Source: Actinomyces graevenitzii C83 (GTDB lineage: Bacteria > Actinomycetota > Actinomycetes > Actinomycetales > Actinomycetaceae). Taken from it: a stretch of DNA of 64,000 nt. The notes beneath the pieces were generated by a model that saw only the letters and a program-made list of their open reading frames with translations, was not told where the DNA came from and ran no database searches. The position numbers and the translations under genes were made by a program. Positions 9,988 to 18,690 of the stretch are shown one piece after another; positions within the stretch are counted from its first letter, which is position 1; each line of letters opens with the position of its first letter. Where the stretch lies: contig NZ_JH470338.1 in NCBI RefSeq assembly GCF_000239695.1, positions 310,001 through 374,000 on the forward strand. Reading direction: 5' to 3'.

Positions 9988-10125
9988 AACAGTCACCTTA
10001 CACCGCTCAAGGAGCGGATACGCGCTGACATTTAGACTTATTCCTGCCACAATTACAGACAATTACTTTATCCTTGCCCTACTGCAGGCAAGATAATTTG
10101 TTGGCCGAGCATAAAAGGACACCTA

Positions 10126-11544
10126 ATGCAATTGCCCTTATGGTCCATCACCCCATTCGTGGTGATGCTGGCTTCAATCGCGATATTGCCGCTGGTGGGA
10201 GCCACTAAACACTGGTGGGAAAAGCCCTCAAGTCAGCTCACTTTAGCTGTTGCGCTAGGTATTCCTACCGCAATAGCCACCGGGCTGGCCGTAGGCTGGT
10301 CACACGTAGGCGGCGCCGTCGTCGAATATATCCAGTTCATTTCGCTGATCCTGAGCCTTTTCGTAGTAGCCGGAGGCATCCACCTACGCGGTGATATTCA
10401 AGCCACCCCCAAGAACAACACCATTTTCTTGGCTATCGGTGGCACCATCGCCTCATTTGTGGGCACCACCGGCGCCGCCATGCTGCTTATCCGCCCTCTG
10501 CTGGCCACCAACAAAGAACGTAAATACCGCGTACACACGGTGCTTTACACCATCTTCATTGTGGCTAACTGCGGTGGTTTGCTCACCCCCTTAGGTGACC
10601 CGCCACTGTTCTTAGGTATGCTGCGCGGCGTGCCTTTCGCCTGGACGCTGCACCTGTTTCCTGAATGGCTGCTGGTTAACAGCCTGCTATTGATCAGCTA
10701 CTACGCCCTGGATAAGGCCTACTACGCCAAAGAGCCGGCCGTTGCCGTGGCTGAAGACCGCACCCACATTGAGCCGCTTAGCGTTGAAGGCAAGCTTAAC
10801 TTCCTGTGGTTCGCAGTGATTGTGGCCGCCGTGGCGCTATTGCCCTCCATTGATGAAGAAGCCATTGTGGCTGGGCATGCCGGTGTCATGGACTACCTGC
10901 CTATCCGTGAACTGGTCATGCTGGGGGCTGCGGCTTGCTCCTACTTCATTGGCGACAAGCAGGTGCGCTACGTAGCCAACCAGTTCTCCTGGGCGCCGGT
11001 GCAGGAAGTGGGTTACCTGTTCATTGGTATCTTCTTGACCATGGTGCCGGCGCTGCTGGTGCTCGACGAGGTAGCCCCCAAGCTGCCGCTTAATGAAGTC
11101 ACTTTCTTCCTGTTCACCGGTGGGCTCTCCTCTGTGCTTGATAACGCCCCCACCTACGCCACCTTCTTCGAGATGGGCTCGCACCTGGGTGCCACTGGCG
11201 CCCACCAGGTGATGGTGGCTGGCGTGCCCGAGCACTACCTGGTGTCTATCTCGCTAGGTGCCGTGTTCTGTGGCGCCCTGACCTACATCGGTAATGGGCC
11301 TAACTTCATGGTTAAGGCAGTAGCTGAAGCCGACGGCGTAGAGATGCCCTCCTTTGGCCGTTACGTCTTTGACTCCTTCACCCTGCTGGGCCCGGTTTTG
11401 GCCGCCATGCTGTGCCTGACCATCTGGCCTAACACCATTGCTAAGGTAGTGGGCGCAGTGATTGTGGCGCTGCTGCTAGTGCGCGCCGCCTGGCTGATTT
11501 TCAGCTCGCACCGCAGCCAATTAGCTGACAGCGTCAGCGCCTGA
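10126..11544 (+). CDS. NhaD-type sodium/proton antiporter
   Basis: A 472-residue polytopic membrane protein of the ion-transporter superfamily (NhaD/ArsB/CitMHS). About 11-12 hydrophobic segments are visible. The N-terminus contains LWSITPFVVMLASIAILPLVG. Conserved pieces include VGTTGAAMLLIRPLL, NCGGLLTPLGDPPLFLGML, FLFTGGLSSVLDNAPTYATF and LTYIGNGPNFMVKAVAE. Paired NGP and DNAPT-type motifs are typical of the family and fit Na+/H+ exchange at the cell membrane. An exact ion assignment (Na+, or a related NhaD-like role) is inferred. A convergent terminator follows. Confidence 0.85.
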   Translation: MQLPLWSITPFVVMLASIAILPLVGATKHWWEKPSSQLTLAVALGIPTAIATGLAVGWSHVGGAVVEYIQFISLILSLFVVAGGIHLRGDIQATPKNNTIFLAIGGTIASFVGTTGAAMLLIRPLLATNKERKYRVHTVLYTIFIVANCGGLLTPLGDPPLFLGMLRGVPFAWTLHLFPEWLLVNSLLLISYYALDKAYYAKEPAVAVAEDRTHIEPLSVEGKLNFLWFAVIVAAVALLPSIDEEAIVAGHAGVMDYLPIRELVMLGAAACSYFIGDKQVRYVANQFSWAPVQEVGYLFIGIFLTMVPALLVLDEVAPKLPLNEVTFFLFTGGLSSVLDNAPTYATFFEMGSHLGATGAHQVMVAGVPEHYLVSISLGAVFCGALTYIGNGPNFMVKAVAEADGVEMPSFGRYVFDSFTLLGPVLAAMLCLTIWPNTIAKVVGAVIVALLLVRAAWLIFSSHRSQLADSVSA

Positions 11545-11592
11545 CAGTTTAAGGCCCGCCCTATAGCGCCGCTGTGTAGGCAAAATTTGGTT

Positions 11593-11631
11593 CTAGCCCC
11601 CGGTCAAAAAACAACTTTGACCGGGGGCTAG
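11593..11631. terminator. Bidirectional terminator between nhaD and DUF3097 gene
   Basis: A perfect 16-bp stem, CTAGCCCCCGGTCAAA / TTTGACCGGGGGCTAG, with a 7-nt A-rich loop. It lies between convergent genes. Confidence 0.85.
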
Positions 11632-11638
11632 TTGCTGG

Positions 11639-11693
11639 GTTCTTTTACTGGCTTGTAGAGTTCTTTTATTGGGATTGAGGGTTCTTTTAGTGG
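11639..11693. repeat. Three 13-bp direct repeats with a 21-bp period
   Basis: GTTCTTTTAxTGG occurs at 11639, 11660 and 11681 with only the tenth base varying (C, T, G). The exact 21-bp spacing is two helical turns. The last copy overlaps the stop region of the DUF3097 gene. Confidence 0.7.
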
Positions 11694-12616
11694 GTTCCAG
11701 GCGCAGTTACAAAATCGATGATTTCTTCCATGCGCCCTAACAGTCCCGGCTCAATATCCTTATAGGAGTTAACGCGGGCCAAAATACGCTGCCAACCGTG
11801 GGCAATATCTGCCTGGGTGGCGTGAGGCCAGCCTAAAGCTGCCAGCGTGCCGTGCTTAATATCGGTTCCCCTGGGCACATTGGGCCAAGCCGATAAACCA
11901 AACAGACTAGGTTTAACAGCCTGCCACACATCCACATAGGGGTGGCCAGTGACCAACACATTGTTACCCCCTGGCAGCTTGGCCACCTGGGCGGCGATAC
12001 GTGACTCTTTAGAGCCAGCCACCAGGTGATCAACCAGCACTCCGGCTCGGCGAGTAGGGGAGGGGGCAAACTCGCGCATCACCTCCACCAGGTTATCTAC
12101 GCCTTCTAAAAGCAGCACCACCACGCCCTCATGGCGCAGGTCGTCACCCCAAACTTTCTCCACCAGCTCGGCGTCGTGGCGTCCTTCAACCCAAATACGT
12201 GAAGCCCTAGCCACTTTGGCTCGCTGGTTTGCTACCGCATAGGAACCTGAGGCGGTTAGCCTCCTTCCGCCCGCTGAACGCGCTGGGGCTGGGCCGGCTT
12301 TAGCCAGGTGGCCGGCAGCAATACCGCCGTCGGTAGGGGCCAGCAGATCCACTGGGGCGCCGTCGACCCAATACCCTGGCCCTAGCGGGAAACCGCGCCG
12401 CACCCCCCGGCGGTCCTCCAAAACCATAATGTGGCGCCCACCGGACTTTTCCACCCGGATCACCGCACCCACAAAACCCGTGGCCACATCCTCAACCACC
12501 TCACCAATACGCACCGGGCGTCGCTGCGAGCGCGGGCGCACCGCAAAACGCCCCTCACGATGGGGGTTTGAGGACAAAACGTTTTTGCCATAGCGATCCT
12601 GCATGCGTTTTAGCAT
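11687..12616 (-). CDS. DUF3097-family conserved actinobacterial protein
   Basis: A 309-residue soluble protein matching DUF3097, a family nearly confined to actinobacteria. An N-terminal small domain (about 25-90; VRIGEVVEDVATGFVGAV, IMVLEDRRGVRRGFPLG) precedes a TOPRIM-like second part: ASRIWVEGRHDAELVEKVWGDD, then VVLLLEGVDNLVEVM and VLVDHLVAGSKESRIA. The acidic residues E...D and D-H fit a TOPRIM-type metal site, suggesting a nuclease or primase-like fold, but no activity is established. It is transcribed away from hrcA. Start choice between 12616 and an internal ATG at 12604 is open. Confidence 0.8.
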   Translation of the reverse strand: MLKRMQDRYGKNVLSSNPHREGRFAVRPRSQRRPVRIGEVVEDVATGFVGAVIRVEKSGGRHIMVLEDRRGVRRGFPLGPGYWVDGAPVDLLAPTDGGIAAGHLAKAGPAPARSAGGRRLTASGSYAVANQRAKVARASRIWVEGRHDAELVEKVWGDDLRHEGVVVLLLEGVDNLVEVMREFAPSPTRRAGVLVDHLVAGSKESRIAAQVAKLPGGNNVLVTGHPYVDVWQAVKPSLFGLSAWPNVPRGTDIKHGTLAALGWPHATQADIAHGWQRILARVNSYKDIEPGLLGRMEEIIDFVTAPGTH

Positions 12617-12752
12617 ACCTGCACGGGGTAAATCAGCTCACCGGCTGACGCTAGAGTCTAAGAAGACCGGTTCGTTTACCTGCAAGGGGAGCTGATCCTT
12701 AAGTGAGTCGGCTTGGCAGGTGCCCTCACCCCTGAGCGAATCAGATAGCCAG

Positions 12753-12779
12753 GTGGCACTCTGGGACGTAGAGTGCTAA
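12753..12779 (+). promoter_or_regulatory. CIRCE operator upstream of hrcA
   Basis: GTGGCACTC - nine bases - GAGTGCTAA matches the CIRCE consensus (TTAGCACTC-N9-GAGTGCTAA), with the right arm perfect and the left arm differing at three outer bases. CIRCE is the HrcA binding site, so hrcA-dnaJ is probably autoregulated by heat shock. Confidence 0.88.
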
Positions 12780-12810
12780 TAGTAGAAGCAAGCTATTGAA
12801 GGGAGGCGCC

Positions 12811-13854
12811 ATGGTTGAAGGCAGGAGAATGGCCGTACTTAACGCGATCGTTAGCGACTATGTGCGCACCCGCGAGCCAGTAGCCTCACGCGCCCTAGCT
12901 GAACGCTACTGTCTAGGGGTTTCACCAGCCACTATCCGTAATGACATGGCGGCGCTAGAAGCGGAGGGCTACATCAACCAGCCCCACACTTCAGCTGGAC
13001 GCGTGCCCACCCATAAGGGTTACCGCTCATTTGTGGACCATATTGCGGCCATCAAACCACTTAGCGGACCTGAGCGGGCAGCTATCGACCGACTTCTAGC
13101 GGGGGTAGTGGATCTTAACGACGTCGTCGAAGGCGCCGTGAGGGCCCTGGCCGAGCTAACCGGGCAGCTGGCTGTGATTGAATACCCCTCGCTGCGCCAC
13201 GTGCACCTGCGTCACCTAGAGCTAGTGCCACTGCCGCCTAGGCGACTGCTGCTGGTGATTATCACCGATTCAGGGCAGGTAGAGCAGCGCACCCTAGCGG
13301 TTGCACAGGAATACTTAAACGATCTGAGCAGCCTAGAAACTCTGCGTCAGCGCCTAAATCAAGCCTTGGTAGGAACCCATTCAAGCGAAATTTCCGCCGT
13401 GGTTTCCACCCTGCTAAAACAGACTGAGCCCGATATGCGCTCGCTCATGCATCAGATTGCGGCCCAGCTCGTTGCGGCTTTGCAGTCCGACGTCGAAGAG
13501 CGCCTAGTGGTGGCAGGTACGGCTAACTTGGCGCGCACTACTGCAGATTTTTCCTCACTAGAGCCGCTGCTAGACGCGGTAGAAGAACAAGTAGTGCTAC
13601 TGCGGCTACTGACCGGCGCCACCGACCAGCCAAGCCAAAGCGTCAGCGTAAGCATCGGTGAAGAAAACGGCCAAGAGGCTCTAGCTGAAGCCTCAGTAAT
13701 CACCACCAGCTACCAAACCGCTGAAGGGGGAGGCGTGGCTCGCCTCGGTGTATTGGGACCCACCCGCATGGATTACCCAGCAGCCATGGCCAGTGTGCAG
13801 GCTGTAGCCAATTACTTAAGCCGCTATTTCAATCAAGGGGCCCAAAACCAGTAG
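12811..13854 (+). CDS. hrcA: Heat-inducible transcription repressor HrcA
   Basis: A repressor of class I heat-shock genes that binds CIRCE. The N-terminal winged helix (about 1-70) has RRMAVLNAIVSDYVRTREPV and YCLGVSPATIRNDMAALEAEGYINQPHTSAGRVPT, split here as LGVSPATIRNDMAALE and HTSAGRVPTHKGYR. The GAF-like and dimerisation parts follow, with LLVIITDSGQVEQRTL and VLGPTRMDYPAAMASVQAV. The ATG at 12811 has GGGAGG four bases upstream and is preferred to an earlier TTG at 12796. A CIRCE element lies 31 bp before the start. dnaJ follows after about 100 bp. Confidence 0.94.
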   Translation: MVEGRRMAVLNAIVSDYVRTREPVASRALAERYCLGVSPATIRNDMAALEAEGYINQPHTSAGRVPTHKGYRSFVDHIAAIKPLSGPERAAIDRLLAGVVDLNDVVEGAVRALAELTGQLAVIEYPSLRHVHLRHLELVPLPPRRLLLVIITDSGQVEQRTLAVAQEYLNDLSSLETLRQRLNQALVGTHSSEISAVVSTLLKQTEPDMRSLMHQIAAQLVAALQSDVEERLVVAGTANLARTTADFSSLEPLLDAVEEQVVLLRLLTGATDQPSQSVSVSIGEENGQEALAEASVITTSYQTAEGGGVARLGVLGPTRMDYPAAMASVQAVANYLSRYFNQGAQNQ

Positions 13855-13952
13855 CCATAGGCGGGTTAATAGTGGCCCGTTAAACGCGCTGCATGGGCCC
13901 GCCAACAGCTAGAATTTTGCAAGCCTTTTACTGTAAACGAGAGAAGATCTTA

Positions 13953-15065
13953 GTGAGCGACTATTACCAGCTACTTGGGGTTGACCGTAAGGCCACTGAT
14001 AAGGAAATTAAACGGGCCTATCACCGGCGTCTACGTAAAATTCACCCCGACTACGCCGGCCCTGGCCACGAAGAAGAAGTAAAACAGGTAAACAAGGCTT
14101 ACGAAGTTCTCTCTGACCCAGAAAAACGCCAGATGTACGATCTGGGTGGAGAAGATGCGCTTAGCGGACGCGGCCCGGCCGCTGGTGCTGGCGACTTCGG
14201 GGCTTTCGCCTCAGCTTTCAGCTCCATGTTTGGGGGCGCATTTGGTGGCGGCGGGCCGCGTTCACGCCAAAGCCCCGGCAGTGACCGCGTACTGCCAGTA
14301 GAGCTAGACCTGGCGGATGTAGCCTTTGGCACTACGCTCAAACAGGACATTGAAGTTTATGTAGTGTGCGAGCAGTGTCAGGGTAGCTGCACCGCCCCGG
14401 GCACCTCCCCGGTTACCTGCACCCAGTGCCACGGCACCGGGAACGTGCAGCGCACCGTACGCTCCCTGTTTGGCGAAATGCTCACCTCCCAACCCTGCCC
14501 GCGCTGCGAAGGCTTTGGTGACGTGATCGTTACTCCCTGCCAAAACTGTTCAGGCACCGGCTGCGTACAGTCCCATAAGGAAATCGAAGTTGAGGTACCC
14601 GCCGGGGTTAGCGACGACATGACGCTACGCATGCGCGGCCAAGGCGACGTAGGCCCAGGCGGTGGCCCCGCCGGCGACCTATACATCAAGTTCCAGGTGC
14701 GCTCACACCCCTTCCTAGACCGCGACGGCGACGACCTAGTCACCGAGCTGCGCGTACCCATGACTGCCGCCGCCCTAGGCGCCACCATCAACCTTGAAAC
14801 CCTGGACGGTACCAAGAAAATCAACGTCCGCCCCGGTACCCAAAACGGCACGGTGGTGACCTTAAAACAGCTGGGTATTAACCACATGCGTCGCCCCGGC
14901 CGTGGCAACCTGCAGGTACGCATCGTCGTTGAGACCCCCTCCCAGCTCGACGATCACCAGCGTGACCTACTCATGCAGCTAGCCCAGGCACGCGGCGAAG
15001 ACAACTACGAACCGGTTAAGGATGAATCCGTTCTAGACCGACTTAAAGGGGCACTAGGTAAATAA
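13953..15065 (+). CDS. dnaJ: Chaperone DnaJ
   Basis: An Hsp40 co-chaperone for DnaK. The J domain is at 1-65 (DYYQLLGVDRKATDKEIKRAY and the HPD motif in KIHPDYAG), followed by a G/F-rich linker (GAFGGGG) and a zinc domain with four Cys-x2-Cys-x-Gly repeats (CEQCQGSC, CTQCHGTG, CPRCEGFG, CQNCSGTG). The first repeat ends in Cys instead of Gly. The C-terminal substrate-binding domain contains GPGGGPAGDLYIKFQV and RPGRGNLQV. GTG at 13953, preceded by GAGAAG, is chosen over a longer frame from 13893 because the J domain then starts normally. It is followed 2 bp later by rsmE, as in many actinobacteria. Confidence 0.95.
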   Translation: MSDYYQLLGVDRKATDKEIKRAYHRRLRKIHPDYAGPGHEEEVKQVNKAYEVLSDPEKRQMYDLGGEDALSGRGPAAGAGDFGAFASAFSSMFGGAFGGGGPRSRQSPGSDRVLPVELDLADVAFGTTLKQDIEVYVVCEQCQGSCTAPGTSPVTCTQCHGTGNVQRTVRSLFGEMLTSQPCPRCEGFGDVIVTPCQNCSGTGCVQSHKEIEVEVPAGVSDDMTLRMRGQGDVGPGGGPAGDLYIKFQVRSHPFLDRDGDDLVTELRVPMTAAALGATINLETLDGTKKINVRPGTQNGTVVTLKQLGINHMRRPGRGNLQVRIVVETPSQLDDHQRDLLMQLAQARGEDNYEPVKDESVLDRLKGALGK

Positions 15066-15067
15066 CC

Positions 15068-15838
15068 ATGACACTGCCAGTATTTCTAGCTGACACCAAC
15101 ACTTTGCAACCCGCCCCAAGCCAGCTAAAAGTGGGCCAACAAGCCCAGCTGCGCGGGGAGGAAGCTCGCCACGCTATTTCCGTGCGCCGCCTGCGTGTAG
15201 GTGAACAGCTAGATCTGGTAGATGGCCAAGGTTTACGCGCCACCTGCACGGTTAGCGCAGTAGCGAAAGATACGCTGAGCGTGCAGGTGCAATCACTAAG
15301 CCACACTCCACCTCCAGCGCTACGTCTAGCCTTAGTACAGGCCCTGGCTAAAGGCGGGCGCGACGAACAAGCCGTAGAAACCTGCACTGAAGTGGGCGTT
15401 GACCTGATCGTGCCCTGGCAAGGTGAGCGCTGCGTGTCAGTGTGGAAAGGCCCTAAAGCAGATAAGGGCCGCCAGCGTTGGCAAGCCACCGCCCGCCAAG
15501 CCGCTAAACAGGCCCGACGCTGCTACCTACCCCAGGTAGAGCAGCTGCATAGCACCGCTCAGTTAGCTAACTGGGTGCGTGACAGCTGCGCCGCCGGCCA
15601 GGTAGTGGTGCTATTACATGAAGAAGCCAGTGCCCCAATCGCTAGCGTACAGCTACCCCAAAGCGGCCAGATAGCCGTAATTGTGGGCCCCGAAGGCGGC
15701 ATTGGCACTAGCGAAACCCAAGCCTTGGTTGACGCCGGCGCCCAGCTGGTACGCCTAGGCCCCCACGTTATGCGCACCGCGAGCGCCGGGGCAGTGGCGC
15801 TCGCGGTACTGGCACAACGTGCAGGCCTGTGGGGCTAG
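15068..15838 (+). CDS. rsmE: 16S rRNA m3U1498 methyltransferase
   Basis: A SPOUT-class methyltransferase that makes 3-methyluridine at 16S position 1498. The N-terminal PUA-like domain (about 25-75) contains GEEARHAISVRRLRVGEQ. The SPOUT domain follows: LVQALAKGGRDEQAVETCTEVGVD, RQAAKQARRCYLPQVE and the knot IVGPEGGIGTSETQ...VRLGPHVMRTASAGAVAL. Its 256 residues are normal. It overlaps or closely follows dnaJ (2 bp). The last 60 bp of the gene include a perfect inverted repeat at 15776-15807. Confidence 0.94.
   Translation: MTLPVFLADTNTLQPAPSQLKVGQQAQLRGEEARHAISVRRLRVGEQLDLVDGQGLRATCTVSAVAKDTLSVQVQSLSHTPPPALRLALVQALAKGGRDEQAVETCTEVGVDLIVPWQGERCVSVWKGPKADKGRQRWQATARQAAKQARRCYLPQVEQLHSTAQLANWVRDSCAAGQVVVLLHEEASAPIASVQLPQSGQIAVIVGPEGGIGTSETQALVDAGAQLVRLGPHVMRTASAGAVALAVLAQRAGLWG
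15776..15807. repeat. Perfect 12-bp inverted repeat of the GCGCTCGCG motif
   Basis: ACCGCGAGCGCC (15776-15787) and GGCGCTCGCGGT (15796-15807) are exact reverse complements around an 8-bp spacer inside the end of rsmE. Each arm holds the 9-mer that marks strand-composition switches elsewhere in the window. To the left the + strand is mildly C/A-rich; to the right, across the minus-strand OYE gene, the - strand is. Confidence 0.75.
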
Positions 15839-15866
15839 GCCTGTGTGGTTTTAAGTCCAGCGAAGG

Positions 15867-17027
15867 CTAGAAACCGCGCGCGTACTGGGGCGGCATGTAG
15901 TCCACTTTGGTGCCTAGCTCTTTAGCCCAAGCTAGTGCTAGGCGCGGGTTGGCTAGGGCTGGGCGGCCAACTTCTACAATGTCGGCTTGGTTGGTAACTA
16001 GGATCTGCTCGGCGCTGGCCGGGTTGGTGATTAGGCCGACGGCGCTAACCACCGGGGCGCTGTTAGCTGTACTAGCGCCGCTAGTGGCGTCGTCGTTAGC
16101 AGCCTTAGCGCCGTCGCTGGCAACCCCGCTAGAGCCGTTGCCAGCCGTGCCAGCTAGGGCAGCCTTAACCGCCTGAGCAAAACGCACCTGGTAGCCCGGC
16201 CCCACCGGGATAGGAGCCGTGGCCAAACCGCCGGTAGAGATATCAAACCAATCCACCTGGGGTAGCTGGCGCACTAGAGCCACCGTGTCGCTTAGCTCTA
16301 GGCCGCCCTCCAGCCAGTCGGTGGCGCTTAAACGCAGTGAAAGTACAGTGTCGGTACCGGCCAAAGCTTCATGCACAGCCTGCACGGTTTGCTCACTCAT
16401 GCGGTTACGGGCGCCTTGGCTGCCACCCCAAGCATCACTGCGCTGGTTGCTAAGCGCCGAACGGAACTCGTGCAGCAAATAGCCGTGGGCGCCGTGGATT
16501 TGAATAATGTCAAAACCAATCTCACTAGCTACCTTGGCGGCCTTAGCGAAAGCAGCAATTATCTGCTCAATTTCCGACTCACTTAGGGCCTGCGGGCGGG
16601 CGTGATCGGCTAGAGCTAGCTCGCTGGGGGCCAGTGGCTGCCAGCCGCCCTGATCGGCGGGGATAGTGCCGCTGCCTTGGTTCCAACGGTAAGTTGAGGC
16701 TTTACGGCCGGCGTGAGACAGCTGGATACCTGCCAGGGCGCCGTGAGCTTTAATATCGGCCACGATCGGCTCCAGTGCCTGCGCCTGCTGCTCATTCCAC
16801 AGCCCCAGGTCCCAGGGGGTGATGCGGCCTGCGGGGGCTACTGCGGTGGCCTCCACAATAATTGCGCCCCAGCCGCCGCGTGCCAGTGCCCCATAGTGTT
16901 GGGCGGTTTCGTAGTTGGCGACGCCGTCACGATTTTCCAGCGTGTACTGGCACATGGGAGGCACAAACAGGCGATTACGAGCTACTTTGTTCCCTACCCG
17001 CAGGGGACTAAACAATGCTGGTGACAT
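15867..17027 (-). CDS. Old yellow enzyme-type NADH:flavin oxidoreductase
   Basis: An FMN-dependent TIM-barrel oxidoreductase of the YqjM-like OYE group; such enzymes reduce activated C=C bonds of unsaturated carbonyl compounds with NAD(P)H. Motifs: RVGNKVARNRLFVPPMCQY (flavin site), GIQLSHAGRKAS, FDIIQIHGAHGYLLHEFRS (catalytic His pair region), VLSLRLSATDW and NQADIVEVGRPALANPRLAL. At 386 residues it is longer than usual because of a low-complexity Ala/Ser/Gly/Thr-rich insertion at about residues 286-322, just before VVSAVGLIT. The physiological substrate is unknown. It is transcribed alone, convergent with rsmE. Confidence 0.88.
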   Translation of the reverse strand: MSPALFSPLRVGNKVARNRLFVPPMCQYTLENRDGVANYETAQHYGALARGGWGAIIVEATAVAPAGRITPWDLGLWNEQQAQALEPIVADIKAHGALAGIQLSHAGRKASTYRWNQGSGTIPADQGGWQPLAPSELALADHARPQALSESEIEQIIAAFAKAAKVASEIGFDIIQIHGAHGYLLHEFRSALSNQRSDAWGGSQGARNRMSEQTVQAVHEALAGTDTVLSLRLSATDWLEGGLELSDTVALVRQLPQVDWFDISTGGLATAPIPVGPGYQVRFAQAVKAALAGTAGNGSSGVASDGAKAANDDATSGASTANSAPVVSAVGLITNPASAEQILVTNQADIVEVGRPALANPRLALAWAKELGTKVDYMPPQYARGF

Positions 17028-17179
17028 GGCGTTCCTTAAAATATAAGCCGCTAATTTTAGGGTTTTTAGCGTTTAGCTACGCTGAGCCAATTGTATGGCT
17101 TAGGGACTTATAAAACCTGTTATGAGTCAGGGGCGCGGGTGGGCAGGGGCGGCTTAAATTCGGTAAAATAACGGGCAAT

Positions 17180-18211
17180 ATGACTGACGCTTTAAACAGT
17201 GACAACTCTGTACGTGTGGTGACCTTGCCCGACGACGTTGCCCCAGTGGTGTTGTTCGGCTCTCGTGATGAAGTGCTGCGCGCCATGGAACGCGGTATGC
17301 GTGAAGTATCCTTCCATCTGCGCGGCAATGAGGTGACCATGGCGGGTGATGCCGGGGCTGTAAACACTGCCGTCACCCTGCTAAGTGAGCTCATTGACGT
17401 GGCCCGCACCGGCACGCCTTTAGATGCCGACGCCGTAGAGCGCGCTATCGGTCTGTTAAACATTGAGCAGCGCCCCGCCCAAGTTTTCACTGATGATATT
17501 CTCACCGCCCGGGGGCGCACAATTCGCCCCAAAACCCTGGGCCAAAAACAGTACACCGACGCCATTGACCACTCCACCATCACCTTTGGCATTGGCCCGG
17601 CTGGTACCGGTAAAACCTACCTGGCTATGGCCAAGGCGGTAGATGCGCTGCGTCGTCGGCAAGTTTCACGTATTATCCTCACCCGCCCAGCTGTAGAAGC
17701 GGGGGAGAACCTGGGTTTTTTGCCTGGCTCGCTAACCGACAAAATCGATCCCTACCTGCGGCCACTTTATGATGCCATGCATGACATGCTTGAGGCTGAC
17801 GCCCTGCCTAGGCTAATGGCTGCGGGAACAATCGAAGTGGCGCCACTGGCCTATATGCGTGGACGTACCCTTAATGATGCTTTCGTGATTTTGGATGAAG
17901 CCCAAAACACTACCTCCGAGCAGATGCGCATGTTCCTAACCCGTCTAGGGTTTGGCTCAAAAATGGTAGTTACCGGCGATGACAGCCAGGTGGACCTACC
18001 CGGTGGTAAAACCAGTGGCCTAATTGTGGTTTCCAAAATCTTGCCGGGTGTAGATGACATCAGTTTTTGCCATTTAACCAGTGCCGATGTGGTGCGCCAC
18101 CGACTAGTTGGCGACATTATTGATGCCTATAGCCGCTGGGATGCGCGCCAGGCCGCTGCGGTAGCCCAAAATCGTTCACGCCGTCGCACTATGCAAACGA
18201 GGAAAGCATGA
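17180..18211 (+). CDS. phoH: PhoH-family ATPase
   Basis: A cytosolic P-loop ATPase of the PhoH group, linked to RNA metabolism and found upstream of ybeY. An N-terminal region of about 100 residues (KH-like; [17 protein letters not shown]) precedes the ATPase core: [10 protein letters not shown], Walker [30 protein letters not shown], Walker [10 protein letters not shown] and [14 protein letters not shown]. The gene overlaps ybeY by 4 bp and starts the phoH-ybeY-CBS-era block involved in rRNA maturation. Its 343 residues are usual. Confidence 0.93.
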   Translation: MTDALNSDNSVRVVTLPDDVAPVVLFGSRDEVLRAMERGMREVSFHLRGNEVTMAGDAGAVNTAVTLLSELIDVARTGTPLDADAVERAIGLLNIEQRPAQVFTDDILTARGRTIRPKTLGQKQYTDAIDHSTITFGIGPAGTGKTYLAMAKAVDALRRRQVSRIILTRPAVEAGENLGFLPGSLTDKIDPYLRPLYDAMHDMLEADALPRLMAAGTIEVAPLAYMRGRTLNDAFVILDEAQNTTSEQMRMFLTRLGFGSKMVVTGDDSQVDLPGGKTSGLIVVSKILPGVDDISFCHLTSADVVRHRLVGDIIDAYSRWDARQAAAVAQNRSRRRTMQTRKA

Positions 18212-18690
18212 GCACAGAAGTTTTAAACGAGACCGAAGTAGACATTGACGGCACCGAATTCGCTGATCTGGCTGCTTTTGTCCTGGAATCGATGCATGTG
18301 TCGGTAGATGCGGAGCTATCAATTACCTTCATCGATCCTGAACCCATGGAGGAACTACACCTGCGCTGGCTGGATCTGCCCGGACCTACAGATGTGATGA
18401 GTTTTCCCATGGACCAGCTGCGCCCGGGCCACCCCAATAGCCCTACCCCCGCCGGTATCCTAGGTGACCTGGTGATCTGCCCGCAGGTGGCCGCCGCGCA
18501 GGCACTTAAAGCTGGACACAGTGCGGCCGAAGAAATGCTGCTGCTAACCACGCATGGGATCTTGCACTTGCTGGGCTATGACCACAGCGAGCCGGAAGAA
18601 AAACGCCAAATGTTTGACCTGCAGCGCCGCCTACTGCTGACTTTCCTAGCAGCGCGTCCCGCCTCCATTAACTTCCCGCCGGCCAGCTGA
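18208..18690 (+). CDS. ybeY: Endoribonuclease YbeY (rRNA maturation factor)
   Basis: A zinc-dependent single-strand endoribonuclease involved in 16S rRNA 3'-end maturation and ribosome quality control. The diagnostic metal motif [11 protein letters not shown] is present near residues 113-123, along with TDVMSFPMD and [12 protein letters not shown]. The 160-residue length is normal. The start overlaps phoH by 4 bp and the stop overlaps the next gene by 1 bp, so translation is probably coupled. Confidence 0.95.
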   Translation: MSTEVLNETEVDIDGTEFADLAAFVLESMHVSVDAELSITFIDPEPMEELHLRWLDLPGPTDVMSFPMDQLRPGHPNSPTPAGILGDLVICPQVAAAQALKAGHSAAEEMLLLTTHGILHLLGYDHSEPEEKRQMFDLQRRLLLTFLAARPASINFPPAS

